From positions 124,001 to 188,000 of the forward strand of contig NZ_JAPFPY010000006.1 of assembly GCF_026240945.1 (NCBI RefSeq): a stretch of 64,000 nt of DNA, written 5' to 3'. Source of the stretch: Mycolicibacterium sp. J2. Lineage in GTDB: Bacteria; Actinomycetota; Actinomycetes; Mycobacteriales; Mycobacteriaceae. Below are positions 7,202 through 15,800 of the stretch, piece by piece. The notes below the pieces were generated by a model. The model was not told where the DNA came from. It was given only the letters and a program-made list of their open reading frames with translations, and searched no databases. A program made the translations under genes and the position numbers. Position 1 is the stretch's first letter; every line of letters begins with the position of its first letter.

Positions 7202-8637
7202 AGGTGTAATACTTGACTTTTGGTGCCGAGGAAGGTGGCACCACCCTTGAAATCGATCAGCGCCAGATTGAGTTCGTCGGGTGCATGGGTGGCGACCAGT
7301 CCCAGGATCAGCGTGCGCAAGAACTCCGATTTCCCCGAACCGGTGGCGCCGATGCACAGCCCGTGCGGACCCATGCCGCCGTGCGCGGCCTCCTTGATAT
7401 CCAGCACGACGGGTTGACCACGCTCGCCGGTGGTCCTCGTGAACCCGATCGGTACCCGTAGTCGGTCCTCGTCCGCGCGCGGCCGCCACGCCTCGGCCGG
7501 ATCGAAATCACCCGATCCGACGCCGATCAGTTCGGGCCAGCCGGGCCGACCGGCCGACCCACCGTCGGGCGCGTACCCGGCGATCCGCCGCGCGCATCGC
7601 GAGGCCTGCCCGGGGCCGAGTTCGTCCGGGCGGCAACCGGTGGCGATCGTGGCAGCCGCCGCGCCGACGTCGAACACCGCCACACCGGCGGTGACCGCGG
7701 CGCCGGAGGTGTCGACACCGTCCACCACGATCACCACCTGCACAGCACCCAGGCCCGCGCAGGCGTCCTGGGCGGCAGTCAGATCGGCGAAGGTCAGCCG
7801 GCGCGGTCCGGCGCCGTCGCACAGCAGGCAATCCCGATGGTGCGGTAGCCATTTCAGCCAGTCCCAGTGGGTGTCGCCCGGCGGTACCACCGCGGCGATC
7901 CGGACATCGGTCGGGCTGTGCAGGGTCGCGAGCTGACACAGCATGGCACGCAGCATGTTCCGGGACACCACGGGATCGGAGTGCACCGATGTTCGGCCAC
8001 ACTCCGCCAGTACGACAGTGACCGGGACGTCGGCGAGCAGCGCCCACCGTTCGAGCACGTCCTGCAGCGCGTCCTCGGTCACCGGGTCGGCGTCGCCGAG
8101 CGAGTCGGCCTGCGGTGCGATGAGCGGGGTAGCCAGCGGTACCGGCCCGAGACCGCATCGGATCACCCCGAAATCCGGATCACCGGGCCGGCGCTCCCAC
8201 ATCCGCGGCCCACCGGCCAAGGTCCACAAGGCCGCCGGGTCGGGGTGCCGCCAGTGCAGCCAATCATGTTGCCGGCGTGCGGTCTCCGTGGCATCGTGGA
8301 CGATGTCGTCGAGGTAACGCAGGTAACCGCATCGCGCGGCATTGACTTCGGCGGTACGGCCGCGGAAGGTGTGTGCCAGCGTGCCCGTCGCCGAGGCCAG
8401 CATCATCACGGGGAACAGCAGGAACATCGGATTGCGCGAGGTACCTTGGCCCGAACTCAGGTACACCGCGGCCATCCCGCCGACTGCCACCAGCATCACC
8501 ACGGGCAGCAGCCGGGTCAACGGGTTCACCGGCTGGGCCGCCGGCAGGTCCGGTGGGCGCCGCAACTCCACCGCGCAGGACGGGGGCGGAGCGGGCTGCA
8601 CGAGTTCCACACCCTGTTCGACGCACCGGTGCGCCAA
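7198..8637 (-). pseudogene. eccC4: eccC4, ESX-4 FtsK/SpoIIIE ATPase, truncated by element
   Basis: EccC is the membrane ATPase that drives type VII secretion. The visible 479 codons hold the N-terminus, two membrane helices (about 38-58 and 70-90), the DUF-like domain and the first ATPase up to Walker A GATGSGKSEFLR and LALIDFKGGATFLG. The frame then enters the element and stops after eight foreign codons. The Walker B and sensor parts of ATPase 1, and all of ATPases 2 and 3, are missing here and should lie beyond the element. The TTG start is the best match to the family N-terminus but is uncertain. The gene diverges from eccD4. Confidence 0.88.
7205..7242. other. attR junction between element and eccC4
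   Basis: EccC-family sequence reads through DFKGGATFLG and then changes to TKSQVLHL and a stop, so the crossover lies at or just left of about 7225. The host side contains a dyad, GGTGCC at 7222-7227 and GGCACC at 7237-7242, as expected of a half-site bound by a serine integrase. The exact core can only be set by comparison with the left junction, which is outside the window. Confidence 0.75.
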
Positions 8638-8696
8638 CCGGTTCCGTCGAATTCTGGTGCACGGGGGCAGACCCGGCGCCGGTTACGGTCAGAGGC

Positions 8697-10001
8697 GTGC
8701 AGGATTCGTGGTGCCGGGTATCGATCGCGCATGTGGGTACCCTGACCGATCTGGTGTGCTCGGCGGACATGGCGGTGGGCGCCGCGCTGCCGGATATCGT
8801 CGACATGGTGATCACGCCGGACGCCCGACCGGGGTGCAGCTGGCACCTCAGCCGACCGGGCGGCGATCGGCTGGACGAGGATAAGACGTTGCGCCAGAAC
8901 GGAGTTCGCGACGGTGATGTGCTGGCCATCGCGGCGGGACCGGCACCGCGGTACGTCCCGGCGGTAGGTGATTTCGGCACCGTGGCCGCGACCGAGGCGG
9001 CGCAGCTCGCGCCGCACCGGGTGACCGCCGCGTGGGCAGCCGTAACGTGGGGATGGTCCGCCGCGGTCGCCGCCGCGACGATCGTGGGTTCGATGCTGAT
9101 GTGCGGACTTCCGGTGCTGCCCTGCGCAACCGCGGCGGGTATCGCCGTGACGGCCGCCGCGGTGGCCCGCCGGGCGCGCACGATGACGGCGGCCACCGCG
9201 GGCGCTGTGGTCGCGGTGATATTCAGCGCCGCCGCCGGATACCTCGCCGTCGGCACGTCAGCTCCCGCACCGGGGGCACTGCTGGCGGCCTCCGCCGCGG
9301 CGTCGTCCGCAGTCCTGCTCGCCCGGCTGACAACCGCCGACACGATCCTGCTGACCACGATGGGCACCTGCGCGACACTGCTGGCCATCGGGATCGCCGC
9401 GGCGGCGCTGTGGGCGACCGGATTCGGCGTCAGCGCTGCGGTCCTGTGCACGGCGGCCATCGCAACCCTCGGCCTGGCGACTCGGTTGGTCGTCGTCGTG
9501 ACCGGGCTGAACCCGGCGTCACCCGGACGCACCGGCACCAGGATCACCGTCGGGCACACCCGGCACGCACGACGGGTGTTGACCGGGATCGTGGCCGGCG
9601 CTGCCGCCGCGGCGGCAGCCGGCTGCGCCCTGCTGGCGACGGCATTCGCCGACCGGGCGGCCGAACCAGCGCTCGCCGGGGTGGTCACCGGTGTGGTCCT
9701 GCTGCGCATCCGCTCACACGCCGACGGCCGGTGCAGGGTGGCCCTGCTCATCGGTGGATTAGCCTGCGCCACAGCCACTTCGGCGCTGCTGCTGCGCTGG
9801 ATACCAGCGTACGCCGGCGCGGTGGGCGCCACCGCCGCGACGGTGGCCGCGGTGCTGTATGTGCAACGCCATACGGCGAACCCGGCCCTCTCCCGCGTCG
9901 TCGACATCGTCGAGGTGACGCTGCTGGCCGCGGCGATCCCGACGGCCGCGTGGTGTACCGGCATCTTCGGAATGGTCCGTGAGCTGAGTCTGCCGTGGTG
10001 A
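8697..10001 (+). CDS. eccD4: ESX-4 membrane channel protein EccD4
   Basis: EccD forms much of the type VII membrane pore. The 434-aa product starts with a ubiquitin-like domain (about 1-80, including DEDKTLRQNGVRDGDVLAI), followed by a run of Ala/Val/Leu-rich helices that fits the eleven-helix EccD fold. The GTG start gives VQDSWCRVSIAH, which aligns with the start of the ubiquitin-like fold. It diverges from eccC4 with only ~60 bases between. Its stop overlaps the mycP4 start. The length is close to M. tuberculosis EccD4. Confidence 0.88.
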   Translation: MQDSWCRVSIAHVGTLTDLVCSADMAVGAALPDIVDMVITPDARPGCSWHLSRPGGDRLDEDKTLRQNGVRDGDVLAIAAGPAPRYVPAVGDFGTVAATEAAQLAPHRVTAAWAAVTWGWSAAVAAATIVGSMLMCGLPVLPCATAAGIAVTAAAVARRARTMTAATAGAVVAVIFSAAAGYLAVGTSAPAPGALLAASAAASSAVLLARLTTADTILLTTMGTCATLLAIGIAAAALWATGFGVSAAVLCTAAIATLGLATRLVVVVTGLNPASPGRTGTRITVGHTRHARRVLTGIVAGAAAAAAAGCALLATAFADRAAEPALAGVVTGVVLLRIRSHADGRCRVALLIGGLACATATSALLLRWIPAYAGAVGATAATVAAVLYVQRHTANPALSRVVDIVEVTLLAAAIPTAAWCTGIFGMVRELSLPW

Positions 10002-11311
10002 TTCGGTTGCTCGTCGCCGCCGTGCTGGTCATCACCCCGGCAGTGGTGCCGCCGCCAGCGCGAGCGGTCACCCCACCGGTGGTGGACAGCGGTTTCCTGC
10101 CGACACCCGGTCCGGCGGCACCGCCCTATGCGACCGAACCGGCCGGGCCGTGCGTCACCTCGAGCCCCGCGGTATCCGCCCGGTTGCCGGACCGACCGGA
10201 TCTGCGGTCGGCGTGGGCGGTGACGCGCGGTGCCGGGCAGACCGTCGCGGTGATCGACACCGGGGTGGCCCGCCATCGCCTGCTGCCGAATCTGGTGGCG
10301 GGTGGTGATTTCGTGTCCGCCGGGGACGGGACACAGGACTGTGACGGCCACGGCACCATCGTCGCCGGGCTGATCGGCGCGGCGCCCGACCAGGCGTCCG
10401 GGTTCAGCGGGATCGCGCCCGAGGCGACGATCATCGGTATCCGCCAGTCCAGCAGCATGTTTCGCGAAGTGGGCGGCGGGGCGGGCGTGGGCGATGTCGA
10501 TACGCTGGCGGCGGCCGTGCGGTTGGCGGCAGACCTCGGGGCGACCGTCATCAACATCTCCTCGGTGGCGTGCCTGGCAGCCGGGGACACCCTGGACGAC
10601 CGGGCACTGGGCGCCGCGTTGAGCTACGCGGTGGACGTCAAGAATGCCGTGGTGGTGGCCGCCGCGGGCAATGTGGGCGGGCACGGCAGCTGTCCGAAGC
10701 AGAACCCCGTTGCCACGGCCGGGCACGCACCGGACTGGGAACGGGTGGACGTCGTCGCCAGCCCCTGCTGGTACGACGATCAGGTGCTGACCGTCGGGTC
10801 GGTGCGTGCCGACGGTACGGCTTCCGAATACAGCCTGGCCGGCCCGTGGGTGGACGTGGCCGCACCCGCCGAGGGCGTCGTGTCGCTGGATCCGGTCGGC
10901 GAGGGTCTCGTCGACCGAGCTCCTGATGGGGACGGCACACAGCCCATTTCGGGAACCAGCTACGCCGCGCCGGTGGTCGCCGGTTACGTCGCATTGCTGC
11001 GCTCGGTGGCACCGCACCTGACGGCGCGCCAGGTGATGAAGCGGATCGAGGACACCGCGCTGCCTGCCGCTGGGGGCTGGAACCCGCACACCGGTCACGG
11101 CATCGTAGACCTTCGCGGCGCGCTGGACGCGGTCGGCACGGCCACCCCACCGCCGGCCCGCCCGGTCGCTGCGGTGTCACCGACGGCGGCACAGGACACC
11201 CATCCCGGCCGGATCGCGACGGCGGGGGCGGTCCTGTGCCTGGCCGTCGCGATGGTCTCGATTGCGACGGGCCGGCTACGCCGGCGCCGGCACGGCATCC
11301 CGCTGGACTGA
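9995..11311 (+). CDS. mycP4: Mycosin MycP4, ESX-4 subtilisin-like protease
   Basis: Mycosins are membrane-anchored serine proteases needed for type VII complex stability. The 438-aa product has a signal peptide (1-24), catalytic Asp88 in AVIDTG, His119 in CDGHGTIVAG, oxyanion Asn226 in AAAGN, and Ser322 in SGTSYAAP. A Pro-rich linker and one C-terminal membrane helix (about 405-425) follow. Cys pairs typical of mycosins are present. The start overlaps the eccD4 stop, with two GTG codons possible. It overlaps eccB4 tail to tail by 36 bases. Confidence 0.93.
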   Translation: MVIRLLVAAVLVITPAVVPPPARAVTPPVVDSGFLPTPGPAAPPYATEPAGPCVTSSPAVSARLPDRPDLRSAWAVTRGAGQTVAVIDTGVARHRLLPNLVAGGDFVSAGDGTQDCDGHGTIVAGLIGAAPDQASGFSGIAPEATIIGIRQSSSMFREVGGGAGVGDVDTLAAAVRLAADLGATVINISSVACLAAGDTLDDRALGAALSYAVDVKNAVVVAAAGNVGGHGSCPKQNPVATAGHAPDWERVDVVASPCWYDDQVLTVGSVRADGTASEYSLAGPWVDVAAPAEGVVSLDPVGEGLVDRAPDGDGTQPISGTSYAAPVVAGYVALLRSVAPHLTARQVMKRIEDTALPAAGGWNPHTGHGIVDLRGALDAVGTATPPPARPVAAVSPTAAQDTHPGRIATAGAVLCLAVAMVSIATGRLRRRRHGIPLD

Positions 11312-12661
11312 GGCACGCGCGGAGCCGAGTGCGGGACCGCGTGGCAGCAATGCGATCACCGGCCACGGTCCGCTGCCGGGCTCCTCGGGCAAACCCAGAC
11401 TGGTGGCGGACTGCTCGTCGTCGATGCCGTAGGCGACGCCGGCCCGATCCACCACGAACAGTGGGCCCGTCGCGGCGCCCGCTCCCGCGGCGCCCGTTGC
11501 GCGCACGTAGGCACCGTCGGTGTTCACGACGGCGTCGATCCGCGGACCGTCACCGTCGGCTTGCGCCAGCGAAACCGGTTGAAGTTGCGCTGGAAGGCTT
11601 TTCCGAGTCGACACGGTGACCTCGGGAGCGACGCCCACCCCGCCGGGCCGCCAACGTACGCACACCTGGGCAGTCAGATCCGCCCCCGCGGGTATGGCGG
11701 CGGCTGATGGGAAGTGCTCGAGCGGAAGGGGTTCGATGACAGGCACATCGGCGATCCGATCGGCTGGGACGGTCTGCACACCGTCGCCTTGACGCACCGC
11801 GAACCGGATCAGATCCGCGGCGACCAGCCCGATACGCTGCACACCGGTGCTCAACACCACGTAGTGGTCCGGGGCGGCACCGGTGCGGCGGACCGTCAGC
11901 ACGGTGCCCACCGTGCTGGCCGGCAGTTGCGGCGGACCGGGCCGGCCCGCCCCGTCGATCACCGGGGCGGTGAGGGCGGCGACCTCCGGCACCAGGTTCA
12001 GCAATGCCGGTGAGACCATCAGTGGTTCAACACCTTCCAGTCGCAGCGCACGGACCACCGCACGATCGCGAAGGTCGACCGCGGCGCGCCGGCCGTCGAA
12101 CAGCAGGTAAACCGCCGCGGCGCTGTCCCCGACCGGGCGAACGAGCAAGGGCGCCGCCGCAGGTTGGTCATCGAGCGCGGCCCCGACAACCACGGTGGTG
12201 GTCTCGCCGCCACACACGGTCCACGCCGCATCGGCCGGCGGGTGCGTCGGCACGGTGGCCGGTGCCCCTGGAATTCCCATCGACGGACCACGCTTGGCCG
12301 CCGCGATGCTCGCGGTGCTGACCAGCACCGGCTCCGCGGCGGTACGCGCGATCAACCGGGCCGAAGCCAGGTTGAGGGCCGGATGCAGGGCGTCACCCAC
12401 GCGCACGTACACCTCGCCGGACGCCCGGTCGATCACGATCGGCGCGGAGCCGATCGTGCCGCGCGGTGTGACCACCGACAGCACCACGCAGGCCCCCAGG
12501 GCGATGACGGTGAGCACCGCCCCCGCGACCAGCGCCAGCGATTGGGTCCGGATCGGATCGTCGAGCATGCGGGTGTCGCGCGCGATCAACGCATACTCCA
12601 TGCGGCGCACGAGAAAGCGGTGGCCGCTGGCAAGCAGCCTCGTCGACGATCGCCGGTCCAT
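11276..12661 (-). CDS. eccB4: ESX-4 core component EccB4
   Basis: EccB is a single-pass core component whose periplasmic part lines the type VII complex. The 461-aa product has a cytoplasmic N-terminus (STRLLASGHRFLVRRMEYAL, typical of the family), one membrane helix at about 42-65, and a large periplasmic domain with repeat-like segments and the conserved WTVCGG/AQVCVRW cysteines. The ATG follows GGGGGAA and gives MDRRSSTRLL, which aligns with other EccB proteins. It faces mycP4 and overlaps its 3' end. Confidence 0.92.
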   Translation of the reverse strand: MDRRSSTRLLASGHRFLVRRMEYALIARDTRMLDDPIRTQSLALVAGAVLTVIALGACVVLSVVTPRGTIGSAPIVIDRASGEVYVRVGDALHPALNLASARLIARTAAEPVLVSTASIAAAKRGPSMGIPGAPATVPTHPPADAAWTVCGGETTTVVVGAALDDQPAAAPLLVRPVGDSAAAVYLLFDGRRAAVDLRDRAVVRALRLEGVEPLMVSPALLNLVPEVAALTAPVIDGAGRPGPPQLPASTVGTVLTVRRTGAAPDHYVVLSTGVQRIGLVAADLIRFAVRQGDGVQTVPADRIADVPVIEPLPLEHFPSAAAIPAGADLTAQVCVRWRPGGVGVAPEVTVSTRKSLPAQLQPVSLAQADGDGPRIDAVVNTDGAYVRATGAAGAGAATGPLFVVDRAGVAYGIDDEQSATSLGLPEEPGSGPWPVIALLPRGPALGSARASVQRDAVPAPA

Positions 12662-12894
12662 GTGTTCCCCCGGTGTCGAGCTTAATCTCGGGGTGCGGCG
12701 GCCAGACACACCAAATCCTTTGCTCGGGGAGACCGCCGGAACAGGGGCGCGACGGCTACCCCGGCCCGCGGCCTCCGTACCCAGCAACGGCCGTCCCCAG
12801 GTGAAAACGTTAAGCTGACACATCCCGCCCACCGAGGCGGCAGCGGCCCCACGGCATGAGAAGGCAGCGCCACGAGAAGGGAACCGACGCGGCG

Positions 12895-15800
12895 GTGACG
12901 ACCCCGGTACTCGATTTCGACGGACGGGTGGTCGATCGGCGGCGTGAGCTGACCGACCTGCGCGAGGCCGTCGAGTCGGCCGGGCGGGTCGCGGGATCGT
13001 GCGTCCTGATCAGTGGTGTTTCCGGGGTCGGCAAATCGACGCTGGTCCAGGCTTTCGGCGCCGAGGTGTCCGAGCGGAACTGCGTCTTCGCGTACGGACG
13101 TTGCCGGGACGGGGCTCCCGCCCCGTACAGCGCGCTGGGCGAGGCCCTGGGCGCGCTGGTGCGCGCCATGGACGCCACGCCGGCAGCCGAACGCAACCAC
13201 TGGCGTTCGGCGTTGATCGACGCCACACCGCCGCTGTCAGACGTGCTCGGTGACCTGGTACCCGAATTGCGTCAGTTGTCCACGACGGATGCGCCGATCC
13301 ATGCCCCGCCGCCGCAGGCGGCCGACATGCGTCGCAGGCTGCACCGCGCGATCATCGCGTTGCTTTCGGAGACCGCCGCCTTCCGTCCGGTGGTGCTGAC
13401 GATCGACGACCTGCAATGGGCCGATGGCGACTCGCTGATGTTCCTGTCCGAACTGCTGTCGGTCTCGTTGCGCAATGTGCTGGTGGTCGGCGCGCATCGG
13501 ACCGGTGAGTTCGAGCCGAGCGAAGCCGGTCTGACAGCGTCGACCCTTCGCCGAATCGACCTTGCCCCGTTGTCGCGCAACGATATCGAAGAACTGCTCG
13601 CCGGCGTGAGCGGTCCCAGTGTCGAGTTGGGTGACGTTGCCAAGGAGTTCCATCATCGGACCGACGGTAATCCGTTGCAGGTGCGGCAGTTGCTGTACCG
13701 CGCCCAGCAGGCCGGCGCGCTCGTTGCGGGCGGCCCCGGAGGTCGGCCCCGGTGGGATCTCCGCATCCTGAGTTCGATCGAGATGTCGGCGTCGGCGGCG
13801 GAATTCCTCGGCCGCTACCTCGACCAGCTCCGGCCGGTCGACCGGGACGTGCTCAGAGCGTTGGCCGTCATCGGCAGTGAGTTCGACCTCGCGGATGCCG
13901 CCGCGGCGGCGGCCGCAGCCCCGGACACGGTGGCACAGACACTGTGGACGGCACTCGAATTGCGGTTGATCGACGCCCTCGACCGAGAGGGTAGGCGGAT
14001 CGCCAATACGATCAGCCACGACGTGCGCTACCGGTTCAGCCACGACAAGGTGAAGGAGTCGGCCCGCGACGGCCTCTCGGCGGAGGACGCCCGGCGCATC
14101 CATCTCCGGATCGGCAGGCGGCTGCTGGAACTCGGCGACGACCGGCTGTTCGAGGCGGCCAGGCACATCGGGCTGGGAGCCGGTGCGGCGACCGAGGCCG
14201 GCGAGCGCCTGCGCTTCGTGCACCTGCTGCATCGCGCCGCGAACAGGGCCAGGATCCAAGCCTCCTTCCCGCTGTGCCTGGAGCATTGCCGCAGTGCGCT
14301 GCAGCTGCTGGGCGAGCAGCGCTGGTCGACGAACTTCGACCTGACCCTGCAACTACAGCTCGAGGCGGCCGAGGCCGCGCTGTTGGTCGGTGACGTCGCA
14401 ACCCTGCACGAACTGCTCGACGAAGCCGAAGGGGTGCTGCGGGATCCGGCCGACCGCGCCCGCCTCTCATATCTGCGCCTGAAGGGCCGGATCGCGCAGA
14501 ACCGCATCCAAGACGCCCTGACGGTGGGCCTGCGGGCGCTCGACGAGCTCGGCGAACCACTGCCCGCCGATGCCGGCAAGCCCCGCATCCTCAACGCGCT
14601 CGGGCGGATGAAACTCACCACGCGCCGGTGGAGTACCGAGCAGCTGCTGCAGCTGCCGGAATGCGAGGACCGCCGTGTCATCGAGGCGCAACACATCCTG
14701 GCCGAATTGCGCAGCATCTCCTACATCGCGCGACCCAACCTGTTCCCGCTCATCGTCCGTAAACAACTTTCCCTCACCCTCGCACACGGCCACACCCCGT
14801 CCACACCGCTGGTGTTGGTGAGCTATGGCGTGGTCCTGGTGATCACCGGTGACCGCACGGGTGCGCAACGTTTCGGCGAGGTCGCCCTCACACTGACCGA
14901 GCGCGCCGAGTTCCGGCAGGCGCGACCCGAGACGTTGTTCCTCTACCTGAACTTCATCCGACATTGGCGCCACCCCGTGCGCGACGGACTCGGGCAGGTC
15001 CGCGACGCCGTCACGGCGGCCCTGAACCAGGGCGACCAGGAGTACGCCGGTTTTCTGGTCACCGTGCTGCTGTCGCAATCGTTCTGGGCAGGCACCCCGG
15101 CGACCGAGATCGACACCATGGCTCGCTCGCTGATCCCGCAGATCCGGTCGCAGCCGGTGCCCAGCACGCTCAGCCAGGCCCTGCACCAACTATGCCTGAA
15201 CCTGCTCGGCCGCAGCGAGGATCCGATGCTGGTCGCCGGCGAGAGCGGCTACGACGAACGCGTGATCGTGCCGGCAGCGCGCCGCGAAGGCGACGAGGTC
15301 ACGTTGAGCGTCGCGGCCGATGTCAAACAGGGCCTGCATTTCTGGAGCGGGGACCACGCCGGCGCCGCCGCGGTCACCGAGGAGGTGATGGCGCATCTGG
15401 CCGGCACGGTGGGCACCACGGGGCTGCAGTTGGTGCACATGGTCAGCGCACTGAGCGGGATCCATTGCGCACCGGATGACCGCGCGACCAGAAAGGTTGT
15501 GCGTGATTCGCTTGCGCTGCACCGTAAATGGGCTGCCGGGGCGCCGGCGAACTATGCCGCGCCGTGCGCTCTCATCGAAGGAGCCTGGGCCAGGGTGCGC
15601 GGCCGGCATCGCGAGGCCGAGCGGTTCCTGGACACCGCCATCGAGCTGGCCGACGAACATCAGCTGCCATTGATCGGCGCGCTCGCGCACGAGGAGGCCG
15701 CCCACTTGTACGCCGATACCGGCCGGGCCCGGCTGCACGAGCACATGCTGCGCTCGGCCTACCAGCGTTGGCAGGCACTGGGGTTCACATTGCGGGTCAA

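Larger units (their letters stand above)
1..7224. mobile_element. phiRv1-like integrated phage element (right part only)
   Basis: All genes lie on the minus strand, most overlap by 1-4 bases, and they read as integrase, candidate directionality factor, small DUF genes, primase-helicase, HNH nuclease and small terminase. The right border lies inside eccC4, whose frame is lost after codons for ATFLG. The left border and the rest of eccC4 must lie beyond the window. The order recalls the ~10-kb phiRv1 and phiRv2 elements of M. tuberculosis, now often viewed as phage satellites. No tail, lysis or repressor gene is visible in the 7.2 kb seen, but structural genes beyond the left edge cannot be excluded. 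A full prophage therefore remains possible. Confidence 0.85.

Noticed and set aside
7100..7300. tRNA attachment site for the integrase
   Set aside because: No tRNA-like sequence; the junction lies inside eccC4, as is common for serine integrases that use coding attB sites.
8264..11098. Very long antisense frame opposite eccD4/mycP4
   Set aside because: It lies opposite well-identified genes, is Arg/His/Pro/Ala-rich, and has no domain; typical high-GC shadow frame.
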